64,000 bases of DNA from Endotrypanum monterogeii. Lineage: Eukaryota > Euglenozoa > Kinetoplastea > Trypanosomatida > Trypanosomatidae. Position 1 is the first letter of the stretch. Every line of letters begins with the position of its first letter. The stretch lies in assembly GCA_000333855.2 (NCBI GenBank), contig CM007331.1:329624-393623 (forward strand), given 5' to 3'. The position numbers and the translations under genes are program-made. This document shows, piece by piece, positions 1 to 10,300 of the stretch. Below the pieces are notes generated by a model, which saw only the letters and a program-made list of their open reading frames with translations, had not been told where the DNA came from and made no database searches.

Positions 1-1319
1 TTTGTGTCTGTGTGTGTGCATGTGTGTGTGCATTTGGATATTTGTCGTGTGCAGAGGCACAGATCGGCTGGATCCCTAACTCATTATTGTTCTCGGTATT
101 GTTTCGTTTTTTTTTTTTTTGCTTGCCTCCGCTGTTTGACTGTTGTGTTTTTTTTTCCCGTCGACTTTTTACATAACACCCACCCACCCCTTCTTTGCTC
201 GCTCTGAGCCTCTCTCCGTCCCCAGGGCTTCTGCGTCGGTTGTTGCTGTTGTTTGTCTTTTGTTGTTACTGTGCATCTTCTTTGAATCCAGCAGACTCTC
301 TAAGAAACAGTTTGCCTCCTCCCCGCTCCCCCCTCCCTCTCTCACACACACGCTCTTCCCTTTCCTTTCGTCCCGTCGTACGACGACCCCGGCGCGTATC
401 TCTCAACGTAGCGCGCGTTTTTCCTTTTTTTTTTTTTGTGGCTCCTGCTGCTGTTTTCTTCTTCACCGTCTCATTGCATCACAGTATCGTTCTAGTTTTT
501 TTTTTTTTTAGAGCGTGTGTGTGTTTGTATATTGACGACAGCTTACAGAAAGGCAAGCGAAGGTAACACATAAGAAAAAAAAAACGAGAGACCAACATAG
601 CGAAGCATTAAATACCCCCTCCCCCTTCCTCCAAAAAAAAAAAAAGAGAAACGGTCACCACTCATCACCACTAACATACCCTACATATCCACCCATAGAA
701 GAAGAAAAAAAAAAGAACAGCAACCAGAAGCGAAGAGGCGCGTATCGTAAACAAAAAAAACGAAAAAGAACATCGAGAAATCAAACGAAACAAACAAAAA
801 AATCTCTGCCTCTTTCTTTTTTTTTTAAAGTCTCACAGGTGCATTCATGTCTGTTTCTCATTTTTGGCTCTTGTAGTACTGCTTCTGCGTCCTATTCACG
901 GCCTTTCCCTTTTTTTTTTTGATTGCTTGTTTTGCTTCGCGCGCGTGTGTGTCTCGGATCTTATCTACTGGGTGTGCTTCTCTCGCTCTCTCCCTGATCT
1001 CCTAATATCTTTGTTTTAGTCCAGCAGTTCGCCTTTTTTTTTTTGCAAAGCATATCACCATCGGTTCACCCTTTAACTCTTCCTTTCTGATTTGATCGCT
1101 CTTCTTCACAGCGCTTTTTCGCTGTTTTTCCGCCATTCCCACCGCTCGATTTTTAAAGCCTCGGGGGTTTCTCTTCGCTTGGGTGCAGAGACGCACACAA
1201 GAGTGTGTAGTACGAATCCTCAGCAGCACATACCGACGAAGAGAGGCTTACAAATTCCTTTCCGCATCGAGTCTTTTTGCTGTATCTTGCTATTATTATT
1301 ATTTTTTTTTTTTCTGTAC
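1..1319. other. Intergenic / 5' flank, no gene seen
   Basis: This stretch holds many T8-T13 and A8-A13 runs, pyrimidine-rich blocks and a short GT-rich segment at the very start. The reading frames in it are low-complexity translations of these tracts. It probably contains the 3' UTR of an upstream gene outside the window and the 5' processing region of the gene at 1346. No RNA gene was recognised. Confidence 0.7.
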
Positions 1320-1321
1320 AG
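1290..1321 (+). promoter_or_regulatory. Trans-splice acceptor (pyrimidine tract + AG)
   Basis: A TATTATT run and T13 lead into CTGTACAG, with the AG at 1320-1321. The start codon follows 24 nt later. This is the expected arrangement for spliced-leader addition in trypanosomatids and supports the ATG at 1346. Confidence 0.65.
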
Positions 1322-1345
1322 TGAAGTACTTGTCTGCAATCACTA

Positions 1346-4300
1346 ATGCCAGGCAAGGCACAACAACAAACCAAGACACTCAACGGAAATGCGGGCGGCG
1401 TTGGCAAGTCGGCACCGTCGCCCGCATCGGCCAAAAATGCTGCGGCCACCTCGGCCTCACCCGTGTCGGCGCTGTCAGCGGCATCTTCGCAATCGCTGCC
1501 CTTCAACTCGATACCACACGCCACCTCAGGTGACCGACTCATCGGCGTAGAGGTCAGCGCGGGCATTCCCGCCCTGATGAGCGAGATTGGTGAGCTGCTG
1601 CAGAAGACACCGAGCAACGGCAGCAGTAGCGGCGGCGGCGTGGCGAACGGACTAGGTCGTGGTCAGAAGGGTGGTCTACTTTTTGAGCACCTTGAAGCCA
1701 CCGTGACGTCGCCGAGTGAGGCTGCCGCAGCTCTTTTTGCTGGCATCGATGCGAACCGCCACTTCGATCAAATGACGCCTGCGGCGCTCGAGGGCCTTTC
1801 CCAAGTCTTCAACCTGCACTCGCGGCAGACAAGTTTTTTGTCTTCGCCTCTCGGGACTGCTGCGGCATCCTCTGCAGCTGCCAAGTGTGGCTCCAGCGGC
1901 GGCGGCGTTGACGCGGCCAGTGGCACAGCTGAGGTTGGGGAAACCGACCAAGACGGTGACATGGACTCGGTGAGTGGCAGCAGAACTGGAGCAGATGATG
2001 TCTTGCAGGCTGTGTACCGCGATAGTGCAGGTGGCCACAACACGTCTTGTGTCGCCGGCTGGCGTCACAACATGAGTGAAATGCTGGAGATGATGCAGCG
2101 CAGCATTGGCAACTATGCCCGTAGCACCAATGGAGGTGCTGGAGACAAAGTGAGAGACAGCGGCAGCGACGATATAATGTTCGACCCATCTACCTGCTCC
2201 GACCACTTGACGCAGCTGGAGCTGTACCGTGCAATGATGGTGGCCTCGAGCAAGGGCTGCGGCGGCGGCGCATCGGCTGCGGCCGCACCGGAAGGCAACA
2301 CCGACGAGGGCGATGCCTGTTCTCGGACATCCTCTGCGGGAGGCACTGGCCTCGACAGCGGCTCAGCAAATCCCTTTCGAGGCTACCTCGATCTCCTCAA
2401 CCCACAGCTCATTAGCCAGCTCGTCTTGCAGCAGCGAGCAACCAAGTCCACGGGTGTTTCTGTAGGCGCGGGCAAAACCGGGGAGACAACCACACCGGTG
2501 ACAGCCTCCGTGCCACGTGAAGTGGAAATGTCAACCAGCGGTGTGGCCAATCTCTCAGACCTGCAGCAACGTGTAGAGCAGGTTCGCGGGCTCAGCAGCA
2601 GCACCCTGGACGCGCTGGCAGAAGACGAAGTCTCGGACACGACCTCTGCCAGTCTTCGTGATCTGCTGCTTTGCGAGCCAACAGGCTCAACTGCACCGGG
2701 TGCTTTATCCCCCGAGCTGGATCTTAGCAGTGCAAGAGTCGGGTACTGCCTCACCGAGGCCGCCGCCGTCGCAGTGTCGATGCTTTGGAGCTACCTGGGG
2801 AACCAACAAAAAGAAGCACCGCTTCTGCTTGGTTACACGCGAGAGGAAGCACAGAGGCAGTTCAATCTCCTATTGTTTCGTCTGCGCCAGGAGCTGTTCG
2901 CCCAACCGACGGCAAGTTTGGAGGAGGTGAGCCGCTGCTTCGGCAGTGCTGTGCAGGCGGACCCCGAGGACATATATCGCGCGATCAACGGGGTAGGTGT
3001 CCTCCTCTTTTTTACATGCAAACCGCTGCCGTTGCTTGAGAAAACGTGCAGTGAGCTGCGCATCTCTCTGTCAGACTCAGCCAACACAGACTGCAACGTG
3101 ATGCCGGAGCTGATCGCTGAGAAGTTGGCCGCGTTTCTTTATCCCATGAAGGAGGGTAAGCTGTCTTTCTCGCACCTGAGCTTTATTCCTCGCCTGCAGG
3201 TGCACGAACACGCGCCGGGCAACTACACCTGCACGATCGATAATGCTAGCAATATGGGGCGCATGCTCCGTGAGCGGCTGCTGAGCAATCGTTTTAGTTG
3301 CAACAAGATAAAGTGGCGTGCGGCGCTGGCAAACGACAAGGGCGACCTCAAATTTCAGGTGTGGCACCGCCACACCACCCCGCTCTCTGTGCATCTTCTT
3401 GTTCGCACATCGGAGCCCAAGAAAAAGAAAAGAAACGGAGGCGGCAACGCGGCGTTGAGCAGCGCGGTTGGCGAGGACAAGGAAATGATTGCCGCCAGTG
3501 TGGTGGAGGAACTGCGAGCCAACTCTGCGCTCTTCATGGAGCAGCAGGTAACGGCCGCACCGGGTGAGATGGTGGGCTTCGCGGAGCATTTCATTGATCT
3601 GACTGCTGCGCTCAGCTCCCCAACCACGTTGCAGCAGGGGTACCGCACGTACAACAAGGCTGACGACCGGCTTGTTTTCCAGTTCTCGCTGCAGTTGAGC
3701 AACATGGACGGGGCGCCGCTGGAGGGGTCCGCCGTAGCAAATCCAATCCACAAGACGCCGGCGAAGCAAACGAGCGACGACCAGGAGCCCAGCGTGAGTG
3801 AGTCGATCGAGGCCAAAACAGATGGCGGTGATTCAAAAGACGAACCGGATGCGGAGATGCATGCAGCCACGGCTCGTCTCAGCGCCAGCGAGACAGCGGC
3901 CCGTGGCGTCATTCTGGAAGCGGCCAAGTGGGACTACCGTCACTTACAAAACGACGAGTGCCGCGAGGCTCATCATGCGCGTCAACGGGCGGAGGACCGG
4001 GAGCGCAAGGCACTGCTCGCGAAGGTCGGGCCAACGCCCGAGTTGATCAAAGAGGTCGAGAGGCTGAGCCAAAGTGTGCAAGCAGCGCAGCAGCAAGTTA
4101 CAAAGCTCAACAAGGAGAAGGTCAAGGATGAGAAGGAAGGCGAGAAGACGGCGGAAAAGCTTGCGCAGCATCAGGCGGAGCTGACGAAGCTGCTGCACGC
4201 ACTGGAGTCCGGCGAGGCAGAACTGTCACAACTCGAAGTGGACATTAAAAATGCCGAGGCGCGGATTCTCGAGAAGCGTGCACGAAAAACACGCAAGGAG

Positions 4301-5602
4301 GCCAAGAGGGCCGAGCAGAGCCAGTGGACAGCCCTGAAGCGCGTGCTCGAGCCGACATCCTCGACGACACACCATGACACCCTCGCGATCAACGACTTCG
4401 GCAGCTTCTTGCACTCCACCCCAATAATGGGGACTTCCATGTCACTGCAGCCAAAGCAACAAGCAGCGGGGCTAGCCGGTGGGCCTCCCTCCTCGTCGCT
4501 TTTCGGCTCGAGCCTCGGAGGCATTGCGGGCATGACGCCACTTGCGGCTGGTGGTAGCAACTTGAGTGCATTCGGCACGGATCCCTTTTCTGTGCGTGCG
4601 CCACTGAGCATGTCGGCTGGCGGTGGTGTAGCCAACACGACGCCAGTCTTCTCCACTCAGCCCAAGATGACGCTGGCTAGTAGTAGTGCCCTAGGGGGAG
4701 TCAATGGAATTAGCGACAGTACTAGCCCGAGCGTCACCGCCGGCAAAGTCGCTGGGATTCAACCGCACACGAGCGGCCTTGGCAACACCGCGCACGGCCC
4801 TGTGTCTTCGCACCCGGGGAGCGTGTCGCCAAAGGTGCCGCCGTCGCCTGTAGTGATGAGCAACACGTCTGCCGCCATGGCTGGTTCCAGCAGCCCTGCA
4901 TCAGCCGTCGGCGCGCCTATTGGCAGTCCCGGAATGCAGCTTTCGGGCGCCAATGGAGTCCCAGGAAACATCGGGATTGGCGGCAGCAACGGCGGCGGTG
5001 GGCTTTCCTTTGGACTCGCACCATCTCTTTTCAGCACCAACCCAGTCAGCCAAGTCTCACACATCGCGGGGGGCGTTGCCAATGCAACCCACAACACACC
5101 AAGCAGCTTGTACACGTCTCTCGATGTGAACGCACAGCCCTTCAGTCCGTCTCCACCGCCTACGACGTCGACGACAACGACAATACCGCCAGCGGCAGCT
5201 GGTGGTGTAGCGGCAACGGCGGGGCCGAGCAAGGCTGCCGGCAACGCAGGCAGTAGTCATACAAACACCAACAGCAGTAATATGGGCTACGCCTTCACAG
5301 TGACCGCTGGCGCACATTCCGGGTTGGCAGGTGGATCTCCGTCTCCACTCTACTCCACCTGCCCGTCTGGCTTCTCTGGCGTCGGCACCCACGACGTTGC
5401 AGGTCACTCGCCTTCGCCTTTTTCTACGACGTCCATGTCTGCCCCAGCCACGAACAGTCTTTATGGCGTGAATGGCACCGGCTATGGCAGTACACACGAC
5501 ATGCAACAGCAGCAACAGCAACACTCCGGCTTACTGCCGCCGCAGTCACACAACCCCAACGAGATATTAAGCTTCTCTACAGGTCTCCCGTGGCGCAACT
5601 GA
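1346..5602 (+). CDS. Large protein with MATH-like domain, coiled coil and low-complexity tail
   Basis: This 1418-residue protein belongs to no family I can name with certainty. Residues 1-460 are Ser/Ala/Gly-rich. Residues ~467-600 look helical and globular (MLWSYLGNQ, RQFNLLLFRLRQELF). Residues ~635-785 resemble a MATH/TRAF-type beta sandwich: an early aromatic strand (NKIKWRAAL), a strand like LSVHLLVRT, then VGFAEHFIDL, a GYRTYNKADDRLVF segment and a closing LQL strand. A lysine-rich loop (KKKKR) interrupts it. Residues ~850-1000 form a strongly charged coiled coil. The last ~400 residues are Gly/Ser/Pro/Thr/Ala-rich, with scattered FG dipeptides and a short Gln run near the end. MATH domains are protein-interaction modules, so a scaffold or adaptor role is possible, but this is inference. 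The ATG sits 24 nt after a clear splice acceptor. Confidence 0.85.
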   Translation: MPGKAQQQTKTLNGNAGGVGKSAPSPASAKNAAATSASPVSALSAASSQSLPFNSIPHATSGDRLIGVEVSAGIPALMSEIGELLQKTPSNGSSSGGGVANGLGRGQKGGLLFEHLEATVTSPSEAAAALFAGIDANRHFDQMTPAALEGLSQVFNLHSRQTSFLSSPLGTAAASSAAAKCGSSGGGVDAASGTAEVGETDQDGDMDSVSGSRTGADDVLQAVYRDSAGGHNTSCVAGWRHNMSEMLEMMQRSIGNYARSTNGGAGDKVRDSGSDDIMFDPSTCSDHLTQLELYRAMMVASSKGCGGGASAAAAPEGNTDEGDACSRTSSAGGTGLDSGSANPFRGYLDLLNPQLISQLVLQQRATKSTGVSVGAGKTGETTTPVTASVPREVEMSTSGVANLSDLQQRVEQVRGLSSSTLDALAEDEVSDTTSASLRDLLLCEPTGSTAPGALSPELDLSSARVGYCLTEAAAVAVSMLWSYLGNQQKEAPLLLGYTREEAQRQFNLLLFRLRQELFAQPTASLEEVSRCFGSAVQADPEDIYRAINGVGVLLFFTCKPLPLLEKTCSELRISLSDSANTDCNVMPELIAEKLAAFLYPMKEGKLSFSHLSFIPRLQVHEHAPGNYTCTIDNASNMGRMLRERLLSNRFSCNKIKWRAALANDKGDLKFQVWHRHTTPLSVHLLVRTSEPKKKKRNGGGNAALSSAVGEDKEMIAASVVEELRANSALFMEQQVTAAPGEMVGFAEHFIDLTAALSSPTTLQQGYRTYNKADDRLVFQFSLQLSNMDGAPLEGSAVANPIHKTPAKQTSDDQEPSVSESIEAKTDGGDSKDEPDAEMHAATARLSASETAARGVILEAAKWDYRHLQNDECREAHHARQRAEDRERKALLAKVGPTPELIKEVERLSQSVQAAQQQVTKLNKEKVKDEKEGEKTAEKLAQHQAELTKLLHALESGEAELSQLEVDIKNAEARILEKRARKTRKEAKRAEQSQWTALKRVLEPTSSTTHHDTLAINDFGSFLHSTPIMGTSMSLQPKQQAAGLAGGPPSSSLFGSSLGGIAGMTPLAAGGSNLSAFGTDPFSVRAPLSMSAGGGVANTTPVFSTQPKMTLASSSALGGVNGISDSTSPSVTAGKVAGIQPHTSGLGNTAHGPVSSHPGSVSPKVPPSPVVMSNTSAAMAGSSSPASAVGAPIGSPGMQLSGANGVPGNIGIGGSNGGGGLSFGLAPSLFSTNPVSQVSHIAGGVANATHNTPSSLYTSLDVNAQPFSPSPPPTTSTTTTIPPAAAGGVAATAGPSKAAGNAGSSHTNTNSSNMGYAFTVTAGAHSGLAGGSPSPLYSTCPSGFSGVGTHDVAGHSPSPFSTTSMSAPATNSLYGVNGTGYGSTHDMQQQQQQHSGLLPPQSHNPNEILSFSTGLPWRN

Positions 5603-6259
5603 GACGAGGCACAGTTTCTCTGTGCAGTGAAGTGGTGGTGGTTACCGGTGCACCCCCAAAAGGGTGAGGGGGGGAGGGGTCACACACATCTCAAAACCCT
5701 TTCGGGTTGTCAGCAATGTTTTGTTGAGATGGCGTGGGTGGGTGGGTGGGTGGGGGGAGGGATAGCATCGGAGCGTACGCGACTCTCTCTGTCGGTACGG
5801 ATTCTCCCTCGAACACATACATCACCACTATTTCCTGTATCTCTTGTCCTGTCACGGGTGCCTTCCCCCTCCCCCTGTCCCCTGACTGTCTTATGCCACG
5901 CGGTACGGTTAGCATTTAAAAAAAATTTTTTTCATTCTTTTTTTTTTCATGAGTGTTCATTTTTATAATTCGCCCTGACAACACCACACGCACACACTCG
6001 ATTACCGAGTGGATCCTCTTGTCGTTTGTGTCGGAGCTGATCTTATGCAAAGGACTCAGTCACAAATCAAGCACACGCACACAAATATGCGCACCCACAC
6101 ACCTGCTTACTCCTTTTAGGCCGACGCTGAGCTGTCTCGTCATTGTCGCCTTCCTTTGGGTTATGGCGTGGTTGCCCTGTAGCCTGTGTGTGTGCGTGCA
6201 CGGATATACGTGTGGTGTGTACATGTGCTGGGATGACCCCCTTTTTTCCCTTTATGTCT

Positions 6260-6312
<53 letters not shown>

Positions 6313-7392
6313 CGTGTTTGTGTTTCTATGCGAGTGATGAGTATTACTGAAGATAAATTCAAAGTGTAAAAAAAAAAAGCAAGAACCAAATCAAATAACG
6401 GGCGGAGGGAGGGAGGGAGGGAGGGGGCGGGGGACAGAGCTGCATTTGCCTATCCATATGCGACATTTGAGTAAGTCGTTCTCGCCCCCCCCTCGTTCTC
6501 GTCTCTCTATATTATAACACGTGTGTGTATCGATGCGTCAGTACAACGCCCTGGTGGTGATGAGAGGGAGAGTGATACAGCTGCAGTGGCCGCCTCCGTG
6601 CACACGTCTATACATATATATATAAATATATATATGTATATATATATATGTATATGTATATATAAATATATGTGAGGAGCGGGGTACCCCCCCCCCCAAA
6701 AAAAAAAAAATGCCTTTGACCTTTTATCATCTTTCCTGGAGCTCGTGCCAATATGACAGAGGATGTTGCTGTACTGCCGGAGCCATTCATTGCCTCACCC
6801 CCTCCCTCTGCGCTTACACGTCCCCCCCACCCCCACACACACACTCAAAGAAAGAGAAGAGGGAGAGCTTGCGAAGATCGTGGTTGTGAACTTACCACAC
6901 TAACAGGCAAGCACACATACATACAACAGAAAGGTCATTCACGTACATCAAGTCCATATATATAAGAGGGGGGCCACCCACCTCCACACTAGCGCAAGTG
7001 CACCTAAGCTCTACAACGCTGCGGTTATCATCGCATTATCAGAGCTACATAGATAAACCCACACAGATACAACAGAAAGAAGACACTCGCATATAACCAA
7101 CACCAGAAATTTTATCAGATCCTTTTTTTCATTATCAGCTCCCCCCCCCGCTCCTGTGTTGTAACTTCCTCCAGATCTCTCTTTTCTTGGCCTCAACATA
7201 GAGTCACTGCCCCAGTCCTGCCCTCCTCCCCACGCCTGCCTTACATCACCCTCCGCCCACAACCTCCTCACCCAAAGTCTCATTCACGTGCTTTAGCATC
7301 GAGCTCAACAGTCGCTCCGCAACATACGGGGGAGGCTGCGCTGTGCAAGGGTAGGGCGATCAGATACACGCTTTGGCGCACGGAACCGTTTG
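5603..7392. other. Intergenic, microsatellite-rich
   Basis: No gene is visible. The segment holds a (TG)n run at about 6263-6310, a (GGGA)n stretch near 6408-6425, a (TA)n tract at about 6612-6673, a C10A13 junction near 6690, and a pyrimidine tract ending in an AG at 7137-7138 that could serve the next gene. Confidence 0.7.
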
Positions 7393-10300
7393 ATGCCTCC
7401 TCGATCCCGCTCATGTTCCTCGAAGAACACCTCTGCCGGTGCAGCAGCTGCAGCAGCAGCAGCAGAGGTGAGAGGAAAGAAATGGGCAACGACCCCGCCG
7501 CTGCCACCACAGGCCACACCTGTTCACCTCTCAGCTGAGGAGCTGCGAGACACACCTGATAGTAGGCTACTTTCATATCTCATGCGCGTCTACGAGGCCG
7601 TGCGCGGGTTATCACTGGAGGAACCGTCACAAGAATCGCTGGCACGGGAAACACCTTTCTCGGCGGCCTACATACAGGAGCTACTCACACCTCGGCTTCT
7701 CCTTAGCCCGATCCCGGACGTCTCGCAGCTCGCTGGCTGTCTTTTGTGCGATGCAGTGCGTCTGCATCACGAACAGCACCACAACGCCAGCAAGCTTTCC
7801 TACACCGGCTCTGAGAGGCGACACATGCCTCTCAGCACACCGAGCGATAGACCCCTAAACGCGCTCGGGGCGGTGCGGGCAGAGTCGCTGCCATTCTCGC
7901 CTGAACGTTGTGTGGACGTGCTGCGGTGCATCTGCGCATGCTTTGCAGGACTTCAGGGGACTATCACGACTACCTCTCCGCTATCGACTGTGCGTCAGCG
8001 CCAGCCACTTCGGCGTTTGGCGTATCTGATAGAGCGCGCTGCCACGGCGCACGTCTTTTGCCACCTCCTACCGCACTGCAACCCAACATCAGAGGAGACC
8101 CAGCAGGCATTACGGTCTGTATTCCAGGCTGTTGGTTGCGCCTCTCCTGCAATGACTGGCGAACTGAGCAGCGGCACTCACGCTGGCAGAAGCGAAGCGG
8201 CAGCAAGCACCGCCACGTGCGAGGAGATGGTTGAGGTGCTTCGTGACATTCTCTGCACCACGAACATCGTAACACCAGCGCAGCTGATGCCGCTGTTGGA
8301 GGAACTGATCGGAGCATCACCTACACTGCAGCTAATGTCACCGTCCGCGTCTTCGCTGCCGTCCACATCCCCAACAGCTTCGAAGACACGGCCCAGGCAA
8401 CGTCAGGCAGAGAATAGCTGCGAGGACGGTGGCGCGTTCATCACGACTCGTCTGCTATTGGAAGGGATGGATATTCTGCAGCCGGCCATTGCAACGTGGG
8501 CTATGAGCAACTTTGAAGACGGCCTGGCCGAGGTGCTGGCATCCGACGCGCTGCCGTCCGAGCACGAAAACGGAGATGGTATGGAAGAGGGGTGCAACGT
8601 TACTGATACCGACGAGGATGAGATGCGCCACGGCCAGCAGCAGCGGCCCCACCAACACCCACCCGGCAAGGCAGCAACGGCGCCGTACGATGCGCAACTG
8701 AGTGGGAAGCATCATGGACTGAAGGCTATAGCCCACGTGCTTCAGGTGCTCGTAGCACTGGTGGAGCTGCACGTGGATTTGGCAGAACAACTACTTCCTG
8801 CTCTCGCACCGCATCTCGAGCACACGTGTCCTGAGGTTCGCCTCCTCCTGCTGCGCGGCATCAGTGCGGCGTTTTCCGTCAACGAGGCGGCGCTGCGGAC
8901 ATACAAGGCCACGTTAATGGGTCCCCTCCTGAGCCGTCTGTTCGATATTCGGCCTAACATTCGTCTGGACTCTATACGTTCTTTTACGATGCTGCTGCGG
9001 CGCATCGCTGATCGTGCAGGCGGCACAGCCGGGGATCGGTCGCGTACACAAGAGCTGCTGCTCGACCTTTGGCAGTCGTTGCAGCCGTTCTGGGAACGCT
9101 TACTCACCGACCCGCACGTTCTTGTGCGCAGGCAGGCCGTCATCTCAGTCACGGAGGCGGCGTTGGCTGCACCCCTGCTTCTGCAGCCGGCACCACATGG
9201 AGACAATATCGGCGCGTGGCCTCCTCGCGAAGAGCAGCCGTCGGCTTCGTCCACCGCCTGTAGCCCCTCGTACTTTCTCGCGCACACGCTGGGGTTGCGC
9301 GCTCTTGACAAGAATCGCCGTGTCCGCTGCGCCGCGGTGATGGGGCTGACGCAGCTGTACAAGGAGTACGGCCTCGCGTGGATACCGAATTCCCTCTTGG
9401 ACGCGGCATGTATCGATACTGGATCGTCCATGTCGTCTACTGCACCCGTCGCGCTGACACCGGAGATGGTGATCGAGGGTCTTTTGCCGGTATCGCTTTG
9501 CTGCTTCTCGACGGCTGCAGCCACTGGCTCCACTCAAGCTACCTTGGCGCGCTGGCTATCTGCGACACCATCCGGCTCTTCTCTGGTGCCGCAAACGCCT
9601 GCCCTGTTTGATTTCGAGAAAAGTGCGGTTGAGCAGACGGCGCTGTGTGGACAGCAGCACCCGCAGGATGGGGGCGACTTCGATGAGGGCGATGCACTGC
9701 TGGGCTTCGGCGCGTCCACGAGTTCGACGAGGTCTCTCGACGGTCGTGGTGGGCCGAGCTCAGCGCAGGCGCCAAGAGATGCTTCCACGGGGGTGTCGAC
9801 CTACGTAAACGCTCTTGTGCGGCTTTGCCAGGACGTGGACTCGGTTCACTTTGAGCGGCTTCGGCGTATATTTGAGAAGAAGCCGTCGCTGCGCCTCGCC
9901 ATCCGGCGTCTCTTTGAGTTTCATGCCGCAATGAAGAAGGCCCACGGTGACGTCAAGTCAGCCGAGGGCCAGCACCGCATCCACTCCATCCATCGACTCC
10001 TCAACTTTCTGCAGGAGACGACAGGGGCGAGCAAGGGGGAGTGGGACGCTCTTTTTCGCACCCGAGACGACGCTGTACGGCGAACACTCCTACACGCATG
10101 CGACGCATCTCACACAAATTGGGTGGAGGTGCGGGAGGGACTTCTGCGTTCCCTTCACGGCCGTGTCAGCACCCGCGAATTCATCTTTGTCCAGCAGACA
10201 CTGGTGCCTCAGATGATGTTTCCAGTGCAACGTGCTCACCTCGGGGAGCTGATGCAACTTCTGCGCCGTAGCATCTATACCAGCGCCCACGGCGAGGTGG

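Noticed and set aside
4490..5602. FG-nucleoporin reading of the first gene's tail
   Set aside because: Only a few FG dipeptides occur in a long Gly/Ser/Ala-rich tail, too sparse for an FG-repeat nucleoporin.
6143..6369. Frames rich in CVCV, HTHT or IYIY (here and in many spacers)
   Set aside because: They are direct translations of TG, CA and TA microsatellites.
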